NCBI RefSeq assembly: GCF_004217315.1 | Contig: NZ_SGWR01000004.1 | Location: forward strand, 392,718-456,717 | Direction of reading: 5' to 3' | Length of the DNA: 64,000 nucleotides | Source: Corticibacter populi | GTDB lineage: Bacteria; Pseudomonadota; Gammaproteobacteria; Burkholderiales; Burkholderiaceae_C | Shown: piece after piece, positions 24,852 through 34,353 of the stretch | How positions within the stretch are numbered: the first letter of the stretch is position 1 | Layout: each line of letters begins with the position of its first letter | Translations under genes and position numbers: made by a program | The notes under the pieces: model-generated | The model's input: the letters and a program-made list of their open reading frames with translations, nothing else | What the model was told of the DNA's origin: nothing | Database searches by the model: none

Positions 24852-27155
24852 ATGACCGAAGCTGCGCTGCTGTCCATGCCTGTGGAGCCACGCGCCTTGC
24901 GAGACGCATTGCTGGCCAGGAGTGGCGCCTTGCTGATCGTCCGCAACCCCACGGGGGTGGCGAAACCCGCGCCGGGGCAGCCGGGCTCCGCGTCCGACTA
25001 TGTGCCGGATGTTCCCGACATCTTCATCGCGGTGCTGGACGATGGCCGGGTGTGTGCCTTCAACGGCCACGTGGATCTGGGTACCGGCATCCGCACCGCT
25101 TTGGCCCAGATCGTGGCCGAAGAACTGGAAACCGATGTGCGGCGCCTCATGATGGTGCTTGGCCATACCGAGGGCACGCCCAACCAGGGGCCCACCATTG
25201 CCAGTGCCAGTATCCAGATATCGGCCGTGCCGCTGCGGCGGGCGGCGGCGCAGGCGCGTGAGCACCTGATCGGCCTGGCCGCGCAGCACTGGGGGTGCAG
25301 CCGCGATGGTTTGCAGGCCCGGGAGGATGCCGTCATCGACGCGCAGCACGGGCGCCGCCTGTCGTACGGCGAACTGCTGCGCGGCCGCAAGGACGTGCTG
25401 TATCTGGCGGACGAGGTCCCCCTCAAGCCCAGCAGTGCGTACCGGATCGTTGGGCAGGCTGCGGCGCGGGTGGATATCCCTGCCAAGGCCACCGGGCGGC
25501 TGACCTTCGTGCACGACGTGCGCGTGCCGGGCATGCGCCATGGGCGTGTGGTGCGCCCGCCCTACCATGGGCGCGACAGCGGCGGCTTCGTCGGACGCAG
25601 CCTGCTGGAGGTGGACGCCGGCTCCGTGGCGGCTTTGCCGGGCCATGTGCAGGTGGTGGTGGATGGCGATTTCGTCGGCGTGGTTGCCGATCGCGAAGAG
25701 CAGGCCGAGGCGGCCATGCGGGCCCTGAAGGTGCGCTGGGCACCGCCGCCGTCCGCGCCGGATCTGTCGGATCTGGCGCAGGCCCTGCGCGCGCATCCGT
25801 CCACGCCGAGGCCCTTGCTGCAGGTGGGCGATGTGCAAGCTGCGCTGCCCGGTGCGGCGAAGGTGTTGCGCAACACCTACGTCTGGCCCTACCAGATGCA
25901 TGGCTCCATCGGGCCTTCGTGCGCCGTGGCGGCCTGGCAGGATGGGCGGCTGACGGTCTGGTCGGGCACGCAGAACCCGCACATGCTGCGCACCGACCTG
26001 GATCGCCTGCTGGAAGTGGGCGAGCAGCACATCGAGATCGTGCGCATGGAGGCCTCCGGGTGCTACGGCCGCAACTGTGCCGACGATGTCTGCGCCGACG
26101 CGGCCATCCTCTCCCGCGCAGTGGGCGCGCCGGTGCGCGTGCAGCTGACGCGGGCCCAGGAGCACCTGTGGGAGCCCAAGGGCACGGCGCAGTTGATGGA
26201 GACGGTGGGCGCCATCGACCATGCAGGCCAATTGCTGGCCTACGATATCGCGATTCGCTATCCCTCCAACGATGCGCCGCTGCTGGCCCTGTTGCTGACC
26301 GGAAGGATCCCCGCCGAACCCAGGGCGCTGGAGATGGGCGACCGCACGGCAGTACCGCCTTACCGCTACCCGCACCTGACCACCTTGTGCCACGACACGC
26401 CGCCCATCGTGCGCTCCTCGTGGCTGCGAGGGGTGTCTGCGCTGCCCAACTCCTTTGCGCACGACAGCATGGTCGATGAGCTGTGCGAGGCCGCAGGGGC
26501 TGACCGGCTGGCGTTTCGTCTGCGGCATCTGGATGACCTGCGGGCCATTGAATTGCTGCAGGCGACGGCGCGCCGCGCGGGATGGGTTGCAGGGGCCACT
26601 GGCAGCCGGGGCGAAGCAGGCGATGATGGGCTGCTGCACGGCCGGGGAATAGCCTATGCGCGCTATATCCACAGCAAGTTTCCAGGCTTTGGCGCGGCCT
26701 GGGGTGCCTGGGTCGCCGATCTGACGGTCGACCCGAGGACCGGCAAGATCCGGGTCGAGCGCGTGACCTACGGCCAGGACACGGGCATGGTGGTCAACCC
26801 CAGCGGGGTCAGGCACCAGATCCATGGCAATATCGTGCAGTCCCTCAGCCGCGTGTTGCTCGAGCGGGTGGCCTTCGACGAAACAGGCGTTGCCAGCCGG
26901 GAGTGGGGAGCGTATCCCATCCTGGGGTTTTGCGACCTGCCCGAGATCGATCTGGTGCTGATGGACCGGCAGGACCAGCCGCCGATGGGTGCCGGCGAAT
27001 CTGCGTCAGTGCCTTCTGCCGCCGCCATTGCCAACGCGCTGTTCGATGCAACCGGCTTGCGCTTTCGCGCCCCGCCGTTCACGCCCGACGTGGTTCTGAA
27101 GGCGCTCAGGGCGCAGGCGGAGCAGGCCGAGGCAGCAAGCTGCGCGGCCATCTGA
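24852..27155 (+). CDS. nicB: Molybdopterin-binding catalytic subunit of nicotinate dehydrogenase (NicB type)
   Basis: 767 residues from ATG 24852, which has AGGAGG 8 bases upstream (an open frame back to 24594 is not used). Xanthine-dehydrogenase-family molybdopterin subunit: N-terminal VDLGTGIRTALAQIVAEEL cofactor loop, the a/b-hammerhead region, the middle MEASGCYGRNCADDVCADA segment and the C-terminal GAGESASVPSAAAIANALFD with the catalytic Glu at about residue 715. Expected reaction: nicotinate to 6-hydroxynicotinate using water. Unlike P. putida NicB it has no cytochrome tail; that part is on the divergent gene at 20776. The following MarR gene starts 109 bases later. Confidence 0.88.
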   Translation: MTEAALLSMPVEPRALRDALLARSGALLIVRNPTGVAKPAPGQPGSASDYVPDVPDIFIAVLDDGRVCAFNGHVDLGTGIRTALAQIVAEELETDVRRLMMVLGHTEGTPNQGPTIASASIQISAVPLRRAAAQAREHLIGLAAQHWGCSRDGLQAREDAVIDAQHGRRLSYGELLRGRKDVLYLADEVPLKPSSAYRIVGQAAARVDIPAKATGRLTFVHDVRVPGMRHGRVVRPPYHGRDSGGFVGRSLLEVDAGSVAALPGHVQVVVDGDFVGVVADREEQAEAAMRALKVRWAPPPSAPDLSDLAQALRAHPSTPRPLLQVGDVQAALPGAAKVLRNTYVWPYQMHGSIGPSCAVAAWQDGRLTVWSGTQNPHMLRTDLDRLLEVGEQHIEIVRMEASGCYGRNCADDVCADAAILSRAVGAPVRVQLTRAQEHLWEPKGTAQLMETVGAIDHAGQLLAYDIAIRYPSNDAPLLALLLTGRIPAEPRALEMGDRTAVPPYRYPHLTTLCHDTPPIVRSSWLRGVSALPNSFAHDSMVDELCEAAGADRLAFRLRHLDDLRAIELLQATARRAGWVAGATGSRGEAGDDGLLHGRGIAYARYIHSKFPGFGAAWGAWVADLTVDPRTGKIRVERVTYGQDTGMVVNPSGVRHQIHGNIVQSLSRVLLERVAFDETGVASREWGAYPILGFCDLPEIDLVLMDRQDQPPMGAGESASVPSAAAIANALFDATGLRFRAPPFTPDVVLKALRAQAEQAEAASCAAI

Positions 27156-27264
27156 GCGATGGCATCCGGATATGGCCAATCAGACGCCCGTCTCCCGAGG
27201 GGCGGGAAGCACTGGCCGAACCATCACGCGGCAGCGAATTGCCGCATCTCTATCTCACCTCGAC

Positions 27265-27717
27265 ATGACAGACAAGCAAAAGCCCGAGCCCTATGACTTC
27301 ACCGCCCAGGTCGGGCATTTGCTGCGGCGGGCCTACCAGCGCCATACCACGGTGTTTCAGCAGCACATTCCCGATTCGCACCTGACCGCCATCCAGTTCG
27401 TCGTACTGTGCGCACTCAGGGACCATGGTGGCAGTTCGATTGCGGAGATCGTCCGGACCACGGTGATCGACCAGGCCACCATCCGCGGCGTGATCGAGCG
27501 TTTGCGCGCGCGGGAACTGGTGGCGGTCGAGCATGACCGGGAGGATCGGCGCAAGGTGGTCGTTCAACTGACGGCCTCCGGCGCCCGGATGGTGGAAGAA
27601 ATGGTGCCATTCGGGCACCTGATCTCGGAGCGCACCTTTGGATGTCTCAACCCTGCGGAACGGCTGGCCCTGCTTTTCCTGCTGCAGAAGATGATTGCCG
27701 GGGATGACGCGGGCTGA
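27265..27717 (+). CDS. MarR family regulator beside the nicotinate dehydrogenase gene
   Basis: 150 residues from ATG 27265; longer starts (27172) are possible but lack family-like residues. Winged helix MarR: HLLRRAYQRH at the start, recognition region AEIVRTTVIDQATIRGVIERL, wing REDRRKVVVQLTASG. It is a paralogue of the nicR-type gene at 39720 (both share the QVG-LLR-AYQ-H opening). It sits between the dehydrogenase gene and the ABC transporter operon, and a palindrome lies just after its stop. Probably a nicotinate-responsive repressor. Confidence 0.82.
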   Translation: MTDKQKPEPYDFTAQVGHLLRRAYQRHTTVFQQHIPDSHLTAIQFVVLCALRDHGGSSIAEIVRTTVIDQATIRGVIERLRARELVAVEHDREDRRKVVVQLTASGARMVEEMVPFGHLISERTFGCLNPAERLALLFLLQKMIAGDDAG

Positions 27718-27723
27718 TGGCCC

Positions 27724-27747
27724 AATTGGAGTGCATACACTCTAATT
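27724..27747. promoter_or_regulatory. 24-base palindrome, MarR operator candidate
   Basis: Arms AATTGGAGTG and CACTCTAATT around the central CATA differ at one pair only. Located 7 bases after the MarR stop and 256 bases before the ABC transporter operon. It does not look like a terminator because no T-run follows. Confidence 0.6.
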
Positions 27748-27936
27748 GAGCATTGTTGTCCGGTGTGCGGCACACATGCTGCTGAACGCACCAGATTGGT
27801 TCCGCATGCATTGATATGGGTCAAATTTTTGTAAAAATAAACGAAATATCACGGTTTTTTCGCCACTTGAGTGCGTGAAGTACGGGCACTGCCTCTGAAA
27901 AAGCTGGAACGGTTATTGCTGGAGTAGTTCAAGCGT

Positions 27937-27952
27937 ACACATTTGAATGTGT
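27937..27952. promoter_or_regulatory. Palindrome upstream of the ABC substrate-binding gene
   Basis: Perfect inverted repeat ACACATT-TG-AATGTGT, 51 bases before the start codon at 28003, a position suited to a repressor or activator site for the transporter operon. Confidence 0.5.
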
Positions 27953-28002
27953 GCTTTCAGCCATGGCAGCAGGGTCTGCTTTAACCGCTTTCAGGAGAGA
28001 TC

Positions 28003-29229
28003 ATGAGCCCACACTTCATTCCCCGGTGCCTGCGCACGGTTCGCTGGGCAACGGCCGCAGGCGCCGCTGCCTTCACCATGGTGGCGGCAGCGCAAGGCAC
28101 CATCAAGATCGGCGAGATCAACAGCTACAAGGCGCAGCCCGTTTTCCTCGACGCCTACAAGCAGGGCATGGCGCTGGCGCTGGAAGAGGCCAATGCCGCG
28201 GGGGGCGTGGACGGCAAGAAGTTCGAGCTGGTCATCCGCGACGACAACGCCAATCCGGGTGAGGCCGTGCGCCAGGCCGAGGAGTTGCTCTCGCGCGAAA
28301 AGGTCGACATCCTGGCTGGCACTTTCCTCTCGCACGTGGGTCTGGCGATGACCGATTACGCCAAGCAAAAGCAGGTGTTCTTCCTCGCCAGCGAGGCACT
28401 GACCGACAAGATCACCTGGGGCGATGGCAACCCTTACACCTACCGCCTGCGCACCTCGACCTACATGCTGGCGGCCTCGCTGGTGCCGGAAGCGGTCAAG
28501 CTGAACAAGAAGCGCTGGGCGGTCATCTACCCGAACTACGAGTATGGCCAGTCGGCGGCCGAGACCTTCAAGCGTCTGCTCAAGCAGGCCCAGCCGGACG
28601 TGGAGTTCGTCACCGAGCAGGCGCCGCCGCTGGGCAAGGTCGATGCTGGCAGTGTGGTGCAGGCGATTGCCGATGCCAAGCCCGATGCGGTGTTCAACGC
28701 GCTGTTCGGTGCCGACCTGGCCAAGCTGGTGCGCGAGAGCGCCACGCGCGGCACCTTCAAGGACGTGCCGGTGGTCAGCGTGCTGAGCGGTGAGCCCGAG
28801 TATCTGGAGCCGCTGCGCGACGAAGCGCCCGTCGGCTGGATCGTCACCGGCTACCCCTGGTACGCCATCGATACGCCCGAGCACAAGGCCTTCGTGCAGG
28901 CCTACCAGGCCAAGTTCGGCAATGGCAATCTGCGCCTGGGCTCGGTGGTGGGCTACACCACCATCAAATCCATCGTCGAAGGCGTCAAGCGCGCCGGCGG
29001 CAAGACCGACACCGAGTCGATGACCAAGGCCTTCTCCGGCCTGCAGGTGCCGACACCGGACGGCGTGATCGAGTACCGCGCGCTGGACCACCAGTCGACC
29101 ATGGGCACCTACGTGGGCCGCGTGGCACTCAAGGATGGCAAGGGCGTGATGGAGGATTTCTATTACGTACCCGGCGAGAAGCTGCTGCCTTCTGATGAAG
29201 AAGTGGCCAAGCTGCGTCCCGCCAGGTAA
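28003..29229 (+). CDS. ABC transporter substrate-binding protein (LivK type)
   Basis: 408 residues, preceded by CAGGAG. N-terminal export signal (about residues 10-32, ending AAAQG), then a periplasmic-binding-protein type 1 fold: IKIGEINSYKAQPVFLDAYKQGMALALEEANAAGG, and ILAGTFLSHVGLAMTDYA. First gene of a complete branched-chain-amino-acid-type importer (binding protein, fused permease, two ATPases). The location inside the nicotinate cluster suggests the ligand is nicotinate or a related pyridine carboxylate. That is inference from context; the family binds many small acids. Confidence 0.88.
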   Translation: MSPHFIPRCLRTVRWATAAGAAAFTMVAAAQGTIKIGEINSYKAQPVFLDAYKQGMALALEEANAAGGVDGKKFELVIRDDNANPGEAVRQAEELLSREKVDILAGTFLSHVGLAMTDYAKQKQVFFLASEALTDKITWGDGNPYTYRLRTSTYMLAASLVPEAVKLNKKRWAVIYPNYEYGQSAAETFKRLLKQAQPDVEFVTEQAPPLGKVDAGSVVQAIADAKPDAVFNALFGADLAKLVRESATRGTFKDVPVVSVLSGEPEYLEPLRDEAPVGWIVTGYPWYAIDTPEHKAFVQAYQAKFGNGNLRLGSVVGYTTIKSIVEGVKRAGGKTDTESMTKAFSGLQVPTPDGVIEYRALDHQSTMGTYVGRVALKDGKGVMEDFYYVPGEKLLPSDEEVAKLRPAR

Positions 29230-29343
29230 GCCATTGCGCTGCTGACCGCTGCCGCGTGCCGCTTATCGCAGTGGCCGGCAGCGGGGTGGAACACATCCCA
29301 AGCGTTCGAGTTCCTCGCAGCGCATCTAGCAATCGAGATTCCC

Positions 29344-31278
29344 ATGGACCTATCTGGTTTTCTGGCGCAACTGCTCAATGGCCTTGCCGAAGCCTCCTCG
29401 CTGTTCCTGGTGGCCGCCGGGCTGTCGCTGATCTTCGGTGTCACGCGCATCGTCAACTTCGCCCACGGCTCGTTCTTCATGCTGGGCATCTACATCGCCT
29501 ATTCGCTGGTCGAGCGGCTGGGCATCGGCTCGACCGCCGTCATCGGCTTCTGGTCGAGTCTGGCGCTGGCCGCGCTGCTGGTGGGCGCGGTAGGCGCGCT
29601 GGTGGAAGTGATTCTGTTGCGGCGCATCTACAAGGCGCCCGAGCTGTTCCAGCTGCTGGCCACGTTTGCGCTGGTACTGGTGGTCAATGACGCCGTGCTG
29701 TGGCTGTGGGGGCCGGAGGAGTTGCTGGGCCGGCGCGCGCCAGGACTGGCTGGTTCCGTCGACCTGTTCGGCCGCGCCTACCCGACCTACAACCTGTTCC
29801 TGATCGTGGTGGGCCCGGTGGTGCTGGGCTTGCTGTGGCTGCTGCTGACGCGCACCCGCTGGGGCGTGCTGGTGCGCGCCGCGACGCAGGACCGCGAGAT
29901 GCTGGGCGCGCTGGGCGTCAACCAGGCCTGGCTGTTCACCGGCGTGTTCGCCCTGGGCGCCATGCTGGCGGGCCTGGGCGGCGCCATCCAGCTGCCGCGC
30001 GAGCCGGCCAGCCTGATGCTCGATCTGAAAGCCATCGGCGAGGCCTTCGTGGTGGTCGTGGTTGGCGGCATGGGCTCGATCCCCGGGGCCTACGTGGCCG
30101 CGCTGCTGATCGCCGAGATCAAGGCGATCTGCATCGGCCTGGGCAATGTGCAGCTCCTGGGCATCGAGGTCTCGTTCTCCAAGCTCACGCTGGTGGTCGA
30201 GTTCCTGGTGATGGCGCTGGTGCTGGTGTTCCGCCCTTGGGGCCTGATGGGGCGCCCGCAGGGCACCAGCCGCAATTCGGCCCCGATCGAGGCGCCGCTG
30301 CGCCCGGGCTCGCCGCAGTTCAAGCTGCTGGCCATGGGCGTGGTGGCAATGCTGGCGAGCCTGCCGATGCTGGCGGACTGGTTCCCCTACGCCACCGTGC
30401 TGGCGCAGGATGTGCTGGTCGCCGTGCTGTTTGCCGTCAGCCTGCACTTCATCATGGGGCCGGGCGGCATGCACTCCTTCGGCCATGCGGCCTACTACGG
30501 GCTGGGCGCCTATGGCGCGGCGATCCTGCTGAAGGCGGCGCTGATGCCCATGCCGCTGGCGCTGGCGCTGGCGCCGCTGGTGGCAGGGCTGGGGGCGCTG
30601 CTGTTCGGCTGGTTCTGCGTGCGGCTCTCGGGCGTGTACCTGGCGATGCTGACGCTGGCGTTTTCGCAGATCGTCTGGTCCATCGTGTTCCAGTGGGATG
30701 ACTTCACCGGCGGCTCCAACGGCCTGATCGGCGTGTGGCCCAGCAGCTGGCTCTCGGGCACCGCCTATTTCTACCTGACGCTGACGCTGGTGGTGCTTTC
30801 CGTGGTGGTGCTGCGCCGCATTCTGTTCGCGCCGTTCGGCTTTGCGCTGCGGGCCGGGCGGGATTCGGCGCTGCGCGCCGATGCGATCGGCATCGACGTC
30901 AAGCGGGTGCAGTGGGTGGCCTTCGTGATCGCCGGCGTGTTCGGCGGCCTGGCCGGCGCGCTGTATGTGTTCTCCAAAGGCAGCATCTCGCCCGATGCGA
31001 TGGCGGTCGGCAAGTCGGTCGATGGCCTGGTGATGGTGTTGCTCGGCGGCATTCAGACGCTGATGGGCCCGATCGTCGGCGCCGCCACGTTCAATGTGCT
31101 GCAGGACTACATCATGCGCGCCACCGAGTACTGGCGGGCGCTGTTCGGCGGCGTGATCCTGCTGCTGGTGATCGCGTTCCCGCAAGGCATTGCCGGTTTC
31201 GCCAGGCAGGTGGCCGACTGGTGGTCGCACCGCCGCAGCACGCGCAGCGCCACGGCACAACAGGAGAACCAGGCATGA
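29344..31278 (+). CDS. Fused LivH-LivM branched-chain-type ABC permease
   Basis: 644 residues carrying both permease halves in one chain. LivH-like residues 1-about 300 contain GLSLIFGVTRIVNFAHGSFF and GGMGSIPGAYVAALLIAEIK. LivM-like residues about 335-630 contain HFIMGPGGMHSFGHAAYYGL and RAGRDSALRADAIGIDV. Around 16 membrane segments. A linker near GLMGRPQGTSRNSAPIEAPL joins the halves. It follows the binding protein by 114 bases and overlaps the first ATPase gene by 4 bases. Confidence 0.9.
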   Translation: MDLSGFLAQLLNGLAEASSLFLVAAGLSLIFGVTRIVNFAHGSFFMLGIYIAYSLVERLGIGSTAVIGFWSSLALAALLVGAVGALVEVILLRRIYKAPELFQLLATFALVLVVNDAVLWLWGPEELLGRRAPGLAGSVDLFGRAYPTYNLFLIVVGPVVLGLLWLLLTRTRWGVLVRAATQDREMLGALGVNQAWLFTGVFALGAMLAGLGGAIQLPREPASLMLDLKAIGEAFVVVVVGGMGSIPGAYVAALLIAEIKAICIGLGNVQLLGIEVSFSKLTLVVEFLVMALVLVFRPWGLMGRPQGTSRNSAPIEAPLRPGSPQFKLLAMGVVAMLASLPMLADWFPYATVLAQDVLVAVLFAVSLHFIMGPGGMHSFGHAAYYGLGAYGAAILLKAALMPMPLALALAPLVAGLGALLFGWFCVRLSGVYLAMLTLAFSQIVWSIVFQWDDFTGGSNGLIGVWPSSWLSGTAYFYLTLTLVVLSVVVLRRILFAPFGFALRAGRDSALRADAIGIDVKRVQWVAFVIAGVFGGLAGALYVFSKGSISPDAMAVGKSVDGLVMVLLGGIQTLMGPIVGAATFNVLQDYIMRATEYWRALFGGVILLLVIAFPQGIAGFARQVADWWSHRRSTRSATAQQENQA

Positions 31279-32066
31279 GCATCCCTCTTTTGCAAGTGCG
31301 CGGGCTGAGCAAGTCTTTTGGCGGCGTGCGCGCGGTTGACGACATCCACTTCGACCTGCACGAAGGCGAGCTGCTGGCGCTGATCGGCCCCAACGGCGCC
31401 GGCAAGTCGACCACCTTCAACATGGTGGGCGGCCAACTGGTCGCCAGCGCCGGCTCGGTCAAGCTGGCCGGCCACGAGCTGGTGGGCATGAAGCCGCGCG
31501 ACATCTGGCGCATGGGGGTCGGGCGAACCTTCCAGATCGCCGCCACCTTCAGCTCGCTGACCGTGGTGGAGAACGTGCAGATGGCCTTGCTGTCGCACGA
31601 GGGGCGCATCTACACCTTCTGGCGCAGCGCCGCCTCGCAGTTCCGCCCGCAGGCGCTGGAGTTGCTGGAGCAGGTTGGCATGCGCGCACAGGCCGACAGG
31701 CCCTGCAGCGAGCTGGCCTATGGCGACGTCAAGCGGGTCGAGCTGGCCATGGGCCTGGCCAACAACCCGAAGCTGCTGCTGATGGACGAGCCCACCGCCG
31801 GCATGGCCCCCAAGGAGCGCAATGCGCTGATGGCGCTGACCAAGCAACTGGTGATCGACCGCAAGATGGCCGTGCTGTTCACCGAGCACAGCATGGACGT
31901 GGTGTTCGCCTATGCCGACCGGATGATCGTACTGGCACGCGGGCGGCTGATCGCCGAGGGCTCGGCCGAGGAAATCCGCAACCATCCCAAGGTGCAGGAA
32001 GTCTATTTCGGCAGCGGCAAGACCTTCGAGAAACATCCGCAAGCGCCACAGGAGGCCACCGTATGA
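31275..32066 (+). CDS. ABC transporter ATP-binding protein (LivG type)
   Basis: 263 residues from ATG 31275, overlapping the permease stop (ATGA). Walker A GPNGAGKSTTF at about residues 38-48; ABC signature region CSELAYGDVKRVELAMGLA, a LivG-type variant of LSGGQ; Walker B LLLMDEPTAGMAP. Energises the importer from the cytoplasmic side together with the LivF-type partner. Confidence 0.92.
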   Translation: MSIPLLQVRGLSKSFGGVRAVDDIHFDLHEGELLALIGPNGAGKSTTFNMVGGQLVASAGSVKLAGHELVGMKPRDIWRMGVGRTFQIAATFSSLTVVENVQMALLSHEGRIYTFWRSAASQFRPQALELLEQVGMRAQADRPCSELAYGDVKRVELAMGLANNPKLLLMDEPTAGMAPKERNALMALTKQLVIDRKMAVLFTEHSMDVVFAYADRMIVLARGRLIAEGSAEEIRNHPKVQEVYFGSGKTFEKHPQAPQEATV

Positions 32067-32863
32067 GCACAGTCATCACTCCCTCAGCGGGAGAAACCGC
32101 CGCCGTTATCGAGCCGATCGGCGCTGCCACACCGGGCACGCAGACGCTGCTGGAAGTCTCCGACCTGAACGCCTGGTATGGCGCCGCGCACATCCTGTTC
32201 GACGTCGGGCTGCAGGTGCGGCGCGGCGAGGTGGTCGCGCTGATGGGGCGCAATGGCGCCGGCAAGTCCACCACGCTCAAAGCCATCATGGGCCTGATGG
32301 CCCGGCGCAAGGGGCGCGTCAAGTTCCTTGGCCAGGACATCACCGAGAAAGCGCCGTTCGAGGTCGCGCGCATGGGCCTGGGCTTCGTGCCGGAGGACCG
32401 GCGCGTCTTCACCGACCTGACCGTCACCGAAAACCTGGAAGTGGGGCGCCAGCCCGCCCGCCTGTGGCCCGACGGCAGCGAAGCATTGACCTGGACGCCG
32501 ACGGCGCTCTACCAACTGTTTCCCAACCTGGGCGCGATGCAGCAGCGGCCAGGTGGCCAGATGAGCGGCGGCGAGCAGCAGATGCTGACCGTGGCGCGCA
32601 CCTTGATGGGCAACCCCTTCCTGGTGCTGTTGGACGAGCCCTCCGAAGGCGTGGCGCCGGTCATCGTCGAGCAGATGGCGCACATGATCCTGGCGCTCAA
32701 GGCCAGGGGCACCAGCATCCTGCTGTCCGAGCAGAACGTGCACTTCGCCGAGCTCGTCTCCGACCGCGCCTATGTGCTGGAAAAAGGCCAGCTCAAGTAC
32801 GAAGGCACGATGGCCGAGCTGGCCGCCAACGAGGAGGTGCGCAGGGCCTACCTGACAGTCTGA
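32063..32863 (+). CDS. ABC transporter ATP-binding protein (LivF type)
   Basis: 266 residues, overlapping the LivG-type gene by 4 bases. About 28 extra N-terminal residues precede the LivF core. Walker A GRNGAGKSTTLK, signature MSGGEQQMLTVARTL, Walker B FLVLLDEPSEGVAPV, and H-loop region SILLSEQNVHFA. Completes the four-gene import operon 28003-32863. A small hairpin GGTGGC/GCCACC follows the stop, without a T-run. Confidence 0.92.
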   Translation: MSTVITPSAGETAAVIEPIGAATPGTQTLLEVSDLNAWYGAAHILFDVGLQVRRGEVVALMGRNGAGKSTTLKAIMGLMARRKGRVKFLGQDITEKAPFEVARMGLGFVPEDRRVFTDLTVTENLEVGRQPARLWPDGSEALTWTPTALYQLFPNLGAMQQRPGGQMSGGEQQMLTVARTLMGNPFLVLLDEPSEGVAPVIVEQMAHMILALKARGTSILLSEQNVHFAELVSDRAYVLEKGQLKYEGTMAELAANEEVRRAYLTV

Positions 32864-32924
32864 AACTGTTCGCCGCCATGCTTGGTGGCAGATGGCCACC
32901 GCATGAGCCGAAACTCCGCAATAT

Positions 32925-34211
<1,287 letters not shown>

Positions 34212-34218
34212 TCTGTTC

Positions 34219-34273
34219 GCGCCAGCCCGGGTGTTCTGTTCATCCGGGCTGGCGCACCCCATTTTCTTTTTTC
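34219..34273 (+). terminator. Strong intrinsic terminator (or attenuator) after nicC
   Basis: Perfect 12-base arms GCGCCAGCCCGG (34219-34230) and CCGGGCTGGCGC (34244-34255), extendable to 15 pairs with one G-T. They are followed within five bases by a T-rich run ATTTTCTTTTTT. It separates nicC from the remaining nic genes. Confidence 0.8.
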
Positions 34274-34353
34274 TCTCACAAGCGCGGATCCACGCAGACT
34301 CCCTGGCGCGCCGCAGTTGGCGGCATGCCACCCATAACAATTCCACCCTAGGC

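Noticed and set aside
29350..31260. 636-codon minus-strand frame opposite the fused permease
   Set aside because: His/Gln-rich shadow sequence; the plus-strand protein is a clear LivHM permease.
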